This document shows positions 16,328 through 24,993 of a stretch of 64,000 nt of DNA, piece after piece. The stretch covers positions 62,001 to 126,000 of the forward strand of contig JAHWIC010000002.1 in NCBI GenBank assembly GCA_019322805.1, in the 5' to 3' direction. Both the position numbers and the translations under genes were made by a program. Each line of letters opens with the position of its first letter. Position 1 is the stretch's first letter. This stretch comes from Candidatus Woesearchaeota archaeon (GTDB lineage Archaea; Nanobdellota; Nanobdellia; Woesearchaeales; JAHWIC01). Under the pieces are notes generated by a model. The model was not told the DNA's origin and did not search any database. It saw only the letters and a list, made by a program, of their open reading frames with translations.

Positions 16328-17470
16328 CTATAGAAAATCAACACTAAGCTCCAGCTGGTCATGAGTTGGATACTCCTCAACAACTGCTGGAATTAATCCT
16401 TTTGATTTTATTTGCTCTTTTAGGTGATGCAAGATTTTCAAGTCAATAAGAATCCTTAATTTATCTTCATCGATATTGATTAAATTATCAGGGATATGGA
16501 ACCTATCAGTTAGTTGTTTTTTTATTTTATTTAATTTTGAATTGAATTTTTTTATTGAATTTTTATTTAATGATTCCAACTTCTTTCTGTAACCAAAGCC
16601 CGGCTTTAATTCCTCAAGGTAAATTGCTCCTCTCTTTAGAATCCCGTCTAGGTTTATTATATCATAATCCCTGGCTATATTTTTCGCTCGCCTCTTTATT
16701 CTATTTGCGAGCTGCACTTTATCCTTTAGTTTTGCAGTGCAGTAATGTATATTTCTTATTTTATTCTCTGCATACTTTAACAGCTTTAATGCAAGCTGCT
16801 CGCTGCCTTTTATTGCATAAGAAATATTATCCTTTGTTTTGAAGCCTTTTTCCAAAAGCTTATTTGCATTAGTATCAGAAATCTCTAATTCATTAAGATT
16901 AAGAAAATCAATGTTTATTCTCGACAAATAATCAATTAATCTCTTTGTTTCTTTCGCTTTTCCCGGGATAACCGGGATTTCAACACCAAGGCTCCAATTG
17001 AATTTTTTTGCAAGCTCTATTTTGCTCCAGTCCTTGCTGTTTTCAATATCTGGATGGAATCTTATTTCGTCCAAACCTGCTTTGTATAATTTCTTTAGTT
17101 TTTCTTCTGTTACAAGATTAGTTGGAGTGTATAGATGGATGTGGAATTCTTTTCCAAAATTATTTTTTAATAATTTGATTAATGAGATTGTTCTATTGAT
17201 TCTTAGTATTGGGTCACCGCCAGTTAAGCCAGCTCCTTGTGCATTGCATAGTTTTGCTTCTGTTATTATGTCGTTTGTTTCTTTTATCTTCCATTCATTT
17301 GCCCAGATATCATCCTTATTTCTTTTTACATCAGATAAAGGGCAGTAATAGCATTTTCTAGAGCATAGGCCTGTAACAAAAAGAACAAGTTTTGAGCCCT
17401 GCACACAAAGCTGGCAACCGCGAGGTAATCTGCCTGCAATGTGAGAAAAATAAGGTGTTTTTTGGGTCAT
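16328..17470 (-). CDS. Radical SAM protein, COG2108 family
   Basis: 380 residues. The cluster motif C36-x3-C40-x2-C43 (GLCSRKCYYCPLS) and the SAM-binding GGDPIL mark a radical SAM enzyme. An additional CQLC lies just before it (19-22). The family resembles pyruvate formate-lyase activase but is uncharacterised. The ATG overlaps the stop of the 62-aa gene upstream by four bases, and TatD precedes that, so the three form an operon. Confidence 0.85.
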   Translation of the reverse strand: MTQKTPYFSHIAGRLPRGCQLCVQGSKLVLFVTGLCSRKCYYCPLSDVKRNKDDIWANEWKIKETNDIITEAKLCNAQGAGLTGGDPILRINRTISLIKLLKNNFGKEFHIHLYTPTNLVTEEKLKKLYKAGLDEIRFHPDIENSKDWSKIELAKKFNWSLGVEIPVIPGKAKETKRLIDYLSRINIDFLNLNELEISDTNANKLLEKGFKTKDNISYAIKGSEQLALKLLKYAENKIRNIHYCTAKLKDKVQLANRIKRRAKNIARDYDIINLDGILKRGAIYLEELKPGFGYRKKLESLNKNSIKKFNSKLNKIKKQLTDRFHIPDNLINIDEDKLRILIDLKILHHLKEQIKSKGLIPAVVEEYPTHDQLELSVDFL

Positions 17471-17655
17471 TCTCTTGCTCTATCAGCAGTAGATTCAATC
17501 ATAGCCCTTAAGGACATTCTTTCCCTAAAATGGTCAAGAACCTTTCTTACCTTAGGGTCTATAGGGGGCCTGCTGTCTATTTCTCCGTTTTCCCGCTGCT
17601 CATAAAAGAGGTCATATATTGGAGCATATCTGCCTGTCGAGTTATAGCATCTCAT
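17467..17655 (-). CDS. Small conserved-looking protein (62 aa) between tatD and the radical SAM gene
   Basis: Begins MRCYNSTGRYAPIYDLFYEQ and is Arg/Glu-rich toward the end (RKVLDHFRERMSLRAMIEST). Two bases separate it from tatD and it overlaps the radical SAM gene by ATGA. The tight packing suggests a partner or substrate of the radical SAM enzyme, but no precursor-peptide motif is obvious. Confidence 0.6.
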   Translation of the reverse strand: MRCYNSTGRYAPIYDLFYEQRENGEIDSRPPIDPKVRKVLDHFRERMSLRAMIESTADRARE

Positions 17656-17657
17656 AG

Positions 17658-18458
17658 TTAACCAGTAAATATCCTCTGGAAATTCATAAATATGTTATTT
17701 GCAACCTCTTCCTGCTCAAACCCCTTTATCTCAGCAATCTTCTTTATTGTTTCAACAACATAAGCAGGCTCATTTGTTTTTCCAGGATAAGGGCTTAGAT
17801 AAGGAGCATCTGTCTCTGTCAAAAGCTGGTTGATGTTGATTATCTCAGCCATCATCTGGAAATGCTGCAAGCGAGTGATTACAGGTGGAATAGAGAAATT
17901 CCAGTTGTTATCAGCTGCTCTTTTAATTAGTTTTTTATTGCCTGAAAAACAGTGCAGGACTATCTTTTTTGGGTCAATAGTTGAAGAGTCAAGCATATCA
18001 ACGCAGTCTTGCTCAGCTTTTCTTGTGTGAACTATTATTGGCTTTTTTATCTTTTCAACAACAGCAATGACTTTATCAAAAACATACTTCATCTCCTGCT
18101 GCTTATCTTTAACCCAGTAATAATCCAAGCCAACCTCACCAATAGCAATGCATTTGTCTTTATTATCTTCCATCCAGTCTAACTGCTGGTCAACATCAAT
18201 CCTTTCAACATCCCTTACAAAGGAGTCTGCCTCAATATTAAGTTCATGAGCTAAAGCGTCTATTGGATAAAGGCCAAAAGAAGCTTTTACAATGTCATAT
18301 TTTTCTTGAAGTTGGAGGGCTATCTTGTTTGTAGCGGCATTAACGCCAGAAGTGATTATGGCTTTAACGCCTGCTTTTCTTGCATTTTCAACTACTTTAT
18401 CCAAGTTGTTCTTGAACTTTGCATGGTCAAGATGTGCATGAATATCCACCAATATCAT
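17658..18458 (-). CDS. tatD: TatD family metal-dependent hydrolase (deoxyribonuclease)
   Basis: 266 residues in a metal TIM barrel. Ligands are visible in DIHAHLDH at the N-terminus, GEVGLDYYW, IVHTRKA, LHCFSGN and TETDAPYLSPYPG. Family members are 3'-5' exonucleases or DNases acting on damaged or fragmented DNA. First gene of the three-gene minus-strand operon with the 62-aa protein and the radical SAM protein. Confidence 0.92.
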   Translation of the reverse strand: MILVDIHAHLDHAKFKNNLDKVVENARKAGVKAIITSGVNAATNKIALQLQEKYDIVKASFGLYPIDALAHELNIEADSFVRDVERIDVDQQLDWMEDNKDKCIAIGEVGLDYYWVKDKQQEMKYVFDKVIAVVEKIKKPIIVHTRKAEQDCVDMLDSSTIDPKKIVLHCFSGNKKLIKRAADNNWNFSIPPVITRLQHFQMMAEIININQLLTETDAPYLSPYPGKTNEPAYVVETIKKIAEIKGFEQEEVANNIFMNFQRIFTG

Positions 18459-18567
18459 AGATGTGGAGGAACAGCAAAGCTTTATAAATATTATTCTATA
18501 ACTTGAGCGTATGAGCTCAGTAAGAAGAAGAGGGGCTTAAGTATTCTATTTTTAATTAGAGGTGCCT

Positions 18568-18942
18568 ATGAAAGTAACTAAAATCCATGGACTTGGGAAC
18601 CATCTCGTGCTTGACTGCTATGGCTGTGATAGAGATAAGATTGAAAGTAAAAGGATAATATCTGATATGCTTAAGGAACTGCCGGAATTAATTGGAATGA
18701 AACGTATTTCAAAACCCCATATAATGGAGTATAAAGCCAAGGTTGAGCCGGAATCAGGGATAACTGGCTTTGTTTTATTGGCAGAGAGTCATATAAGCAT
18801 CCACACCTACCCTAAAAAGGGTTACTTTGCTTTTGATATATTCTCATGCAAGGAATTCGATACAGAAAAAACAGTTGGTTATGTTAAGGATAAATTCAGC
18901 GCAAAAAGAATCAAGAAAGGGATCATAAAGAGAGGCTACTAG
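18568..18942 (+). CDS. speD: S-adenosylmethionine decarboxylase proenzyme
   Basis: 124 residues from ATG 18568; GAGGTG lies four bases before it, so the GTG at 18562 belongs to the ribosome site. Self-cleavage is expected between Glu73 and Ser74 in LAESHISIHTYP, turning the Ser into the pyruvoyl cofactor; FSCKEF holds the catalytic Cys. The product supplies aminopropyl groups for spermidine. It directly abuts dhs (TAG then ATG), whose enzyme uses spermidine. Confidence 0.94.
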   Translation: MKVTKIHGLGNHLVLDCYGCDRDKIESKRIISDMLKELPELIGMKRISKPHIMEYKAKVEPESGITGFVLLAESHISIHTYPKKGYFAFDIFSCKEFDTEKTVGYVKDKFSAKRIKKGIIKRGY

Positions 18943-19857
18943 ATGAAGCCTGTAAAACAGATAAGTATAAAAGAAGGAATGAAGGTGAATGAACTAGTGG
19001 GAGAAATGGGAAAAAGCGGTGTTATGGGGGCTGGAAGGATTGCTAAAGCTGCAAATATCTGGGAAACTATGATTAAGGACAAAGACTGCAGGGTATTCCT
19101 TGGCTTGGCAGGAGCAATGGTTCCAGGAGGAATGAAGGATATTGTTATTGATATGCTTGATAAGGGCTGGGTTGATGTTCTGGTTACAACAGGCGCAAAC
19201 CTGACCCATGATTTAGTCGAGGCTCTTGGATACGAGCATATGCAGGGCTCAAGTGATGTTGATGACAAAGAACTGCATGAAAAGAAGATTGACAGGATCT
19301 ATGAATCGTTTATGCCCAATGAGGTTTATGAAGGGATGGAGGATTTTTTTGGAAAACATTTTGACAGCTTGAGTACAATTACTAATGTCAAGGATTTCAT
19401 ATGGAAATTGGGTGCTTTAGTTGGAAAGAAATCAATATTGAATAGCTGCTATAAGAATAGGATTCCTGTTTTTTGCCCTGCTTTAACAGATTCCGGGATT
19501 GGGCTGATGGTTTGGGGCAACTTAGCTAAAGGAAAGAAGATTAATTTGAGTGAATTTGAGGGTCTTAAAGATATCCTTGACATTGCATGGACATGCAAAA
19601 AGGCAGGTGTAGTTTATATTGGCGGAGGTGTTCCTAAAAACCACATACAGCAGGCAATGCAGTTTTCAAAAGGAGCAATGTATGGTATACAGATTACTAT
19701 GGACAGGCCTGAGCCAGGCGGAAGCTCTGGCGCTGAGTTGCGCGAGGGCATCTCGTGGGGAAAGCTGAACTCCAAAGGAAGCTATGCTGATGTTATCTGT
19801 GACGCAACTATTGCCCTGCCATTAATTCATGCTGCTTTAAAGGATAGGGTAAAATGA
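18943..19857 (+). CDS. dys: Deoxyhypusine synthase
   Basis: 304 residues; transfers the aminobutyl group of spermidine to a lysine of aIF5A with NAD as cofactor. Recognisable stretches are LAGAMVPGGMKDI, TTGANLTHDLVEALG and, near residue 273, the active-site Lys in EGISWGKLN. Length is normal. It follows speD with no spacer and overlaps panB by ATGA, placing hypusine synthesis and CoA synthesis on one transcript. Confidence 0.94.
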   Translation: MKPVKQISIKEGMKVNELVGEMGKSGVMGAGRIAKAANIWETMIKDKDCRVFLGLAGAMVPGGMKDIVIDMLDKGWVDVLVTTGANLTHDLVEALGYEHMQGSSDVDDKELHEKKIDRIYESFMPNEVYEGMEDFFGKHFDSLSTITNVKDFIWKLGALVGKKSILNSCYKNRIPVFCPALTDSGIGLMVWGNLAKGKKINLSEFEGLKDILDIAWTCKKAGVVYIGGGVPKNHIQQAMQFSKGAMYGIQITMDRPEPGGSSGAELREGISWGKLNSKGSYADVICDATIALPLIHAALKDRVK

Positions 19858-20621
19858 GAAGAACAATCGGCAATATGAAATCAACGAAGGGAAAGGATAA
19901 GATTATAGTTTTGACTGCTTATGACTATTCTACAGCTAAGGTAATTGACGAGGCTGGTGTTGATATAATCCTGGTAGGGGACTCCCTAGGAAATGTTGTT
20001 CTTGGCTATGAAAGCACAAGAGATGTGACTATGGAGGATATGCTAAGGCATACTGCTGCTGTTGCTAGAGGGGCTAAGAACTGCCTGATTGTTGCTGATA
20101 TGCCTTTTGAGTCTGACAAAACAATGGGCCTTGCTGTTAAGAACGCTAAATTACTGTTAAAGGCAGGTGCTCATGCAGTAAAAGTAGAGGGAAAGCCAGA
20201 TATAGTTGAGGCTCTTGTTAAGGAAGGTATACTTGTAATGGGACATACTGGCTTGTTGCCGCAGACTGCTGAGCACTTGAAAGTTCAGGGAAAGACTGAA
20301 AAAGATGCCAAAAGGATTTTAAATGAAGCAGCTGCTTTGGAAAAGGCAGGCTGTTTTTCTATTGTTCTTGAGTGCATTTCGCGTGTATTGGCTAGAATGG
20401 TTACAGAAACACTAAAGATTCCAACAATTGGAATTGGTTCTGGTCCGTATTGTGACGGCCAGGTTCTTGTAAGCAATGATATGCTTGGATTGTTTGATAA
20501 GATCCCTAAGTTTGTAAGGAAATATGCAGACCTTAACTCAGAGATAAAAAAAGCTGTTCATGCTTATATCAAATCTGTTAAAGAAGGCACTTTCCCTCCT
20601 GAGGAAGAGAGTTTTAAATGA
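19854..20621 (+). CDS. panB: 3-methyl-2-oxobutanoate hydroxymethyltransferase
   Basis: 255 residues; makes ketopantoate from 2-oxoisovalerate and methylene-tetrahydrofolate or an analogue. Shows LTAYDYSTAKVIDEAGVD, the metal-binding VGDSLGNVVLGY, GHTGLLPQ and the C-terminal IGIGSGPYCDGQVLV. The usual catalytic Glu is in VLECISR. Four-base overlaps with dhs and panD show translational coupling. Ketopantoate reductase is not in the window. Confidence 0.95.
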   Translation: MRRTIGNMKSTKGKDKIIVLTAYDYSTAKVIDEAGVDIILVGDSLGNVVLGYESTRDVTMEDMLRHTAAVARGAKNCLIVADMPFESDKTMGLAVKNAKLLLKAGAHAVKVEGKPDIVEALVKEGILVMGHTGLLPQTAEHLKVQGKTEKDAKRILNEAAALEKAGCFSIVLECISRVLARMVTETLKIPTIGIGSGPYCDGQVLVSNDMLGLFDKIPKFVRKYADLNSEIKKAVHAYIKSVKEGTFPPEEESFK

Positions 20622-20962
20622 TGCGCACAATAATGAAGTCTAAGATCCATAATGCGACTGTTACTGAAGCTAATCTGCATTATAAAGGGAGCATTACAAT
20701 AGACGAGGAGTTGATGGAAAAAGCAGATATTGTTAAAGGCGAGAAAGTACAGGTTGTTGATTTAGACAATGGAGAACGGCTTGAAACTTATGCAATTGTT
20801 GGGAAGAGAGGCTCTGGTGTTATTGGTATGAATGGCCCTGCTGCTCTGAAGTGCAAGAAAGGAGACAAGGTGCATATAATATCTTATGCTATAGTTAATG
20901 ATGGAGAGAGAATAGGCGGGAAAGTGATTATTCTTGATGAAAATAATAAGATAAAAGAATGA
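20618..20962 (+). CDS. panD: Aspartate 1-decarboxylase, bacterial pyruvoyl type
   Basis: 114 residues. HYKGSITID places the self-cleavage site at Gly24-Ser25, the same numbering as the Escherichia coli enzyme; Ser25 becomes the pyruvoyl group. TYAIVGKRGSGVIGMNGPAA aligns with the substrate-binding region. It makes beta-alanine for pantothenate. Most archaea use a PLP-dependent decarboxylase for this step, so this gene may have a bacterial origin. It sits within the operon with ATGA overlaps on both sides. Confidence 0.93.
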   Translation: MMRTIMKSKIHNATVTEANLHYKGSITIDEELMEKADIVKGEKVQVVDLDNGERLETYAIVGKRGSGVIGMNGPAALKCKKGDKVHIISYAIVNDGERIGGKVIILDENNKIKE

Positions 20963-22158
20963 AAAAAGATATTATTGTTGGGGTAACATCTGGCATTGCT
21001 TTGTACAAGGCTGTTGATTTAGTTAAATTGCTGAAGAAAAAAGCAAATGTTACTGTAATTATGACAGAGCATGCTACTAAATTAATTGATCCTAAAGAAT
21101 TTGAAAAAGCCAGCAAAAATAAAGTTGCTGTTAAATTGTTTAAGAAAAACTTTGATTATGCTGATTATATCAAGAATAAAAAATATATCAAGCATATTTC
21201 GCTCTCAGATAAGGCTGATTTAATTGTTATTGCTCCTGCGACTGCAAATGTTATTGCTAAACTAGCTAATGGTGTTGCTGATGATTTGCTGACAACAACA
21301 GTTCTTGCTACACAAGCTGATGTTGTTGTTTGTCCGTCGATGAATGTACATATGTGGCAGAATAAAGTTACTAAAGAGAATGTTGGAAAATTAAAAAAAA
21401 TAGGGTTTCATATTATTGAGCCAGAATATGGCAATTTGGCATGCGGTTATAAGGGAAAAGGAAGGCTACCAAAGATTGAAAAGATAGAGGGATTCATTGT
21501 TAGCTTAATCAATAAAAAAAATCAATTGAAAAATAAAAAAATAATCGTAACTGCCGGTGGTACTGTAGAACCGATTGATGATGTTCGTGTTATAACTAAC
21601 AGAAGCTCTGGTAAAATGGGGATTTATATCGCTGAAGAAGCTCACCGCAGAGGAGCTAAGGTTACATTAATCAGAGGAAACACCAGTGTTGAACCAGCTT
21701 ATGGTTTTTTTAAAGATTTAAGAATCGAAAGTGTTAATGGTTTGTCCTCAATGATAAAAAAGAATGCAAAAAATAATGATATAATTATCCATGCTGCTGC
21801 TGTATCTGATTTTGCAGTCGGTAGATCAAAAGGAAAGATAAAATCAAACAAAAAACCAAATATCGAATTAAAACCAACAATAAAAATAATCAATAATATT
21901 AAAAAATTAAATAAAAAAATAAAATTGGTGGGTTTTAAAGCTGAATCTAAAGTAAGTAAAAGGCAGTTGATTGACAGGGCTTATAAAAAATTAAAAGAAA
22001 GCGATGCTGACTTAATGGTTGCCAATGACGTTGGAAGGAATAAGGTATTTGGTTCTGAGAATAATGATGTTTTAATCGTCGATAAAAAGAAGAAAGTAAT
22101 GAACATTAAAGGAAGCAAAAGGGTTATTGCAAGCAAGATTATTGATTTGATAAAATGA
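20959..22158 (+). CDS. coaBC: Bifunctional phosphopantothenoylcysteine synthetase/decarboxylase
   Basis: 399 residues. The N-terminal flavin CoaC domain (1-190) shows VTSGIALYKAVDL, HISLSDKADLIVIAPATAN with the active-site His, PSMNVHMW and ACGYKGKGRLP. The C-terminal CoaB domain shows VTAGGTVEPIDDVRVITNRS and GFKAES. Together they convert 4'-phosphopantothenate and cysteine into 4'-phosphopantetheine. The substrate is made by the two genes that follow in the operon. Confidence 0.95.
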   Translation: MKKDIIVGVTSGIALYKAVDLVKLLKKKANVTVIMTEHATKLIDPKEFEKASKNKVAVKLFKKNFDYADYIKNKKYIKHISLSDKADLIVIAPATANVIAKLANGVADDLLTTTVLATQADVVVCPSMNVHMWQNKVTKENVGKLKKIGFHIIEPEYGNLACGYKGKGRLPKIEKIEGFIVSLINKKNQLKNKKIIVTAGGTVEPIDDVRVITNRSSGKMGIYIAEEAHRRGAKVTLIRGNTSVEPAYGFFKDLRIESVNGLSSMIKKNAKNNDIIIHAAAVSDFAVGRSKGKIKSNKKPNIELKPTIKIINNIKKLNKKIKLVGFKAESKVSKRQLIDRAYKKLKESDADLMVANDVGRNKVFGSENNDVLIVDKKKKVMNIKGSKRVIASKIIDLIK

Positions 22159-22979
22159 CTGCAAAAGCGTTCTCACCAGGCAATGTAAGCTGCATATTCA
22201 GGGTTATCGAGAATAAAAATCCAATAAAAAAACATTCGTTGGGTGTTGGATTTACTGTTAATCATGGCGCAGAGGTTAGTGTTAAAGTTGGGAAAAATTC
22301 AATATATTTTAATAATAAAAAAATCAAATTACCGACGATAAATTCTGTGATTAAGAAGCTTACTGATAAGAGTATTGAAGTAAGGATTAAGTCGAAACTT
22401 CCTCTTGGTGCTGGATTTGGTATGAGCGGAGCTTGTGCTTTAGCAACAGCTTATTCTTTAGGTAAATTATTAGGAAAAAAGAGCAAAAAGGGGCTTGCAA
22501 TGGTTGCTCATGAAGCAGAGGTTGAGAACGGCACGGGCTTAGGTGACGTTGGCGGGCAGTTTAATGGCGGCTTTAATGTAAAGTTAAAGAGAGGAAAACC
22601 ATTATCTGTTACTCGTCTGCCAATTAGGGACAAGTTCATTTATTATCAATTCTTTTCAAAAATCGAAACTAAAAAAATTATCAATAGTAAAGGCAAAAAA
22701 ATAAAGATCAACAAGGCTGGAGATAAATCACTAAAGAATATTAAAAAATTAATGAATGGCAGGAAAATCAGTCTAAAAGAGATAATAAAAATATCAAAAG
22801 GGTTTAGTGTTGACAGCGGTTTATTGACTGATAAAAAAGTTAAGGATTTAATTGAAAAAATTGAAGCTAAAGGCGGAAATGCATCAATGATTATGCTTGG
22901 AAATGCTGTTTTCAGCGATATTCCGTTTGCAGGAAGCAAAAGGGTTAAAATAACCAACAAGGGTGCTTGTTTGCTATGA
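22155..22979 (+). CDS. Pantoate kinase (GHMP family)
   Basis: 274 residues. The archaeal enzyme phosphorylates pantoate, replacing bacterial pantothenate kinase order. GHMP motif 2 is LPLGAGFGMSGACALATAYS (about residues 79-98); the N-terminal KAFSPGNVSCIF and VENGTGLGDVGGQFNGG are also typical. It overlaps coaBC and the synthetase gene by four bases each. Confidence 0.92.
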   Translation: MTAKAFSPGNVSCIFRVIENKNPIKKHSLGVGFTVNHGAEVSVKVGKNSIYFNNKKIKLPTINSVIKKLTDKSIEVRIKSKLPLGAGFGMSGACALATAYSLGKLLGKKSKKGLAMVAHEAEVENGTGLGDVGGQFNGGFNVKLKRGKPLSVTRLPIRDKFIYYQFFSKIETKKIINSKGKKIKINKAGDKSLKNIKKLMNGRKISLKEIIKISKGFSVDSGLLTDKKVKDLIEKIEAKGGNASMIMLGNAVFSDIPFAGSKRVKITNKGACLL

Positions 22980-23704
22980 CTGATGCGCCAAAATCTCATC
23001 CAAGGTATTTGAGTTTGATAGTAAGGGATAAGATAGTTGATGGAATAAGGAAAGGTATAACCTCTGAGCATGGCTTGATTGCACACGGCAGAGGAGAAGC
23101 TCTTGATTATATACTTGGAGAAAAAACGCATGATTTCGCTAAAAAGGCAATAGAAACTGCTGCGGCAATGCTGTTGCTGGCTAAAAAGCCGATTATCTCT
23201 GTAAATGGGAATGCTGCCGCGCTTGTTCCAAAGGAATTGATTAAGCTGGGAAAGCTGGTTAATGCAAAGCTTGAGGTTAATATATTCCATACTTCTAAGA
23301 AACGAGAAATAAAGATACAGAGGCATTTGTTGAGGAATGGAGCAAAACAAGTTCTTCTTCCAAAAAAGAAGTTGATTCCAGGCATTGCTCACAACAGAAG
23401 CAGGTGCAACCCAGAAGGGATTTACAAAGCCGATGTTGTTTTTGTTCCTCTTGAAGACGGAGATAGGTGTCAGGCTTTAAGGAAGATGGATAAGGATGTT
23501 ATAACTGTCGACTTAAACCCTATGTCAAGGACTTCAAAGACAGCAAGCATTACAATAGTCGATAATATTATCCGAGCGATGCCTTTGTTAATAGATAAGA
23601 CATATGAATTAAGGAAGGAAAAAAAAGACCAATTAGAAAAAGTCATTAAAAATTATGATAATAAAAAGGTATTAGCTGATGCGCTTAGAGCTGTTAAGAG
23701 GTAG
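22976..23704 (+). CDS. 4-phosphopantoate--beta-alanine ligase (phosphopantothenate synthetase)
   Basis: 242 residues from ATG 22976, which overlaps the kinase stop (ATGA). Joins phosphopantoate and beta-alanine with ATP. Recognisable: HPRYLSLIVRDKIVDGIRKG at the N-terminus, HGRGEALDYILGE, SVNGNAAALVPKE, and SRCNPEGIYKADVVFVPLEDG followed by DLNPMSRTS near the end. Last gene of the speD to CoA operon; its stop touches the end of the convergent HAD gene. Confidence 0.93.
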   Translation: MTDAPKSHPRYLSLIVRDKIVDGIRKGITSEHGLIAHGRGEALDYILGEKTHDFAKKAIETAAAMLLLAKKPIISVNGNAAALVPKELIKLGKLVNAKLEVNIFHTSKKREIKIQRHLLRNGAKQVLLPKKKLIPGIAHNRSRCNPEGIYKADVVFVPLEDGDRCQALRKMDKDVITVDLNPMSRTSKTASITIVDNIIRAMPLLIDKTYELRKEKKDQLEKVIKNYDNKKVLADALRAVKR

Positions 23705-24370
23705 TCATAAAATATGCTTCAAAATCTCTCTCAAGTCCTTATTCTTTATCTCAATATCAGCAACTTTCCTTAAATCATCTGATTTGCAGTCAAAGCAGAT
23801 ACCTAAACCAGATTCCTGTATAATCTTCACGTCGTTATGATGATCGCCAACAAAAACACACTCACTTAACTTAAAACCCTCTCGTTTTGCTATTTTCTTT
23901 AATGCGTCTGCCTTTTTAATCATGTCATATTCTGTTGCTTTCGCGCTTTTTAGAACTCCTTTTTCATCGAAGATAAGGCGGCTAAAGAAAACATCATCAA
24001 AAACTGCATTATAATCAGGCATCAGATACTCCATTATGATATCCAAGCTTCCTGAGATTATTGCTAATTTAATTCCTGCTTCTTTTAGCTTGCTTATTGT
24101 TTCCATTGCTCCTTTCATTAACTGCACATTGTTCTTTTTCAAAGCATCAAAGAACTGTTTCCTAGCTGCTTTCTTTTCAATCCACATACCAATATCATGG
24201 TTTGCCCATTCCAAGTAACTTATCTCACCAGCATAGTACATATCGCGAGCTTTAATCCTTCTTTTTTCATCAGTTTCAAAATAATTATGAAAAAGCTGCC
24301 AGGAAAATTCCACATTATCTACTAAAGTACCGTCGACATCAAAGCAAACAAGCTTATATTTCTTTTTCAT
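23705..24370 (-). CDS. HAD-superfamily phosphatase (phosphoserine-phosphatase-like)
   Basis: 221 residues. Motif I FDVDGTLVDN (catalytic D11, D13), motif II IISGS, a Lys in the motif III region (DMIKKADALKKI) and motif IV FVGDHHNDVKI are all present, with a four-helix C1 cap between motifs I and II as in SerB-like phosphatases. Likely a small-molecule phosphatase; substrate uncertain. Its ATG is followed upstream by the promoter shared with the divergent gene at 24434. Confidence 0.88.
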   Translation of the reverse strand: MKKKYKLVCFDVDGTLVDNVEFSWQLFHNYFETDEKRRIKARDMYYAGEISYLEWANHDIGMWIEKKAARKQFFDALKKNNVQLMKGAMETISKLKEAGIKLAIISGSLDIIMEYLMPDYNAVFDDVFFSRLIFDEKGVLKSAKATEYDMIKKADALKKIAKREGFKLSECVFVGDHHNDVKIIQESGLGICFDCKSDDLRKVADIEIKNKDLREILKHIL

Positions 24371-24433
24371 ACCTTAAATTTATATTGCAAACCTTTAAAT
24401 AGTTTTATACAACCTCCGGGCTTGGGTGATATC

Positions 24434-24865
24434 ATGGCTGTAATCGGATTCAATTTCAATAAAATAAATGTTGAGAAAAAAGAAATTACCCAAGGCAAGG
24501 TAAATATAAGCAATAATGTTGCTATAAAAAATATTGAACAGAAAGATATTTCTTTAGGGAAGAGTACTCAAGATGCCTTGAAGTTCACATTTGAATTCAC
24601 ATCAAAGTATGAGCCGGGCCTTGGAAATATTTTGCTTGGCGGAGATGTTCTGTTCCTGACTGATGCAAAGAAATCAAAGGATATACTTGACAGCTGGAAG
24701 AAAGACAAGAAAGTGCCAAAAGAGATTATGGCCGGCATATTAAATACAGTGCTTTCAAAGTGCAATATACAGGCTTTGATATTAAGCCAGGAAGTGAACC
24801 TGCCCCCCCCAATACCACTTCCAAAGGTAAAGGTTGGTGGTAAGGAAAAGGAATATATCGGCTAA
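24434..24865 (+). CDS. SecB-like or uncharacterised 143-residue protein
   Basis: ATG 24434 lies just after GGGTGAT (24424-24430); the frame is open to 24422. Starts MAVIGFNFNKINVEKKEITQ, with alternating strands and GGDVLFLTDAKKSKDILDSW. The overall strand-rich pattern resembles a SecB-type fold seen in some archaeal proteins, but the match is weak. The tail has LPPPIPLPKVKVGG. A chaperone role beside cdc48 would make sense but is speculation. Confidence 0.6.
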   Translation: MAVIGFNFNKINVEKKEITQGKVNISNNVAIKNIEQKDISLGKSTQDALKFTFEFTSKYEPGLGNILLGGDVLFLTDAKKSKDILDSWKKDKKVPKEIMAGILNTVLSKCNIQALILSQEVNLPPPIPLPKVKVGGKEKEYIG

Positions 24866-24887
24866 ATTTCCCTTCGGGAAATTTAGA
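24866..24887. terminator. Short perfect hairpin after the SecB-like gene
   Basis: AAATTTCCC-TTC-GGGAAATTT follows the stop codon directly. It has no T-run behind it, so it may protect the 3' end rather than terminate. The remaining 100 bp to cdc48 hold a promoter-like TTTTATAAATTAT (24958-24970) and little else. Confidence 0.4.
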
Positions 24888-24993
24888 TCCTCCCACTAGT
24901 GATTCTCAATTTGTGATTGTCCCACCCCTAACAGAGAACTATTTTCTTTTACAAAAGTTTTATAAATTATAGGCTAGTTTCTCCTCTAATAGA

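Noticed and set aside
18562..18567. GTG start for speD
   Set aside because: The GTG overlaps the GAGGTG ribosome site of the ATG six bases on.
22646..23392. 248-aa minus-strand open frame
   Set aside because: Antisense to pantoate kinase and phosphopantothenate synthetase, both well supported; rich in Ser/Phe/Leu as expected of a shadow frame.
24866..24887. Classical intrinsic terminator
   Set aside because: The hairpin lacks a following T-run; kept only as a hairpin of uncertain role.
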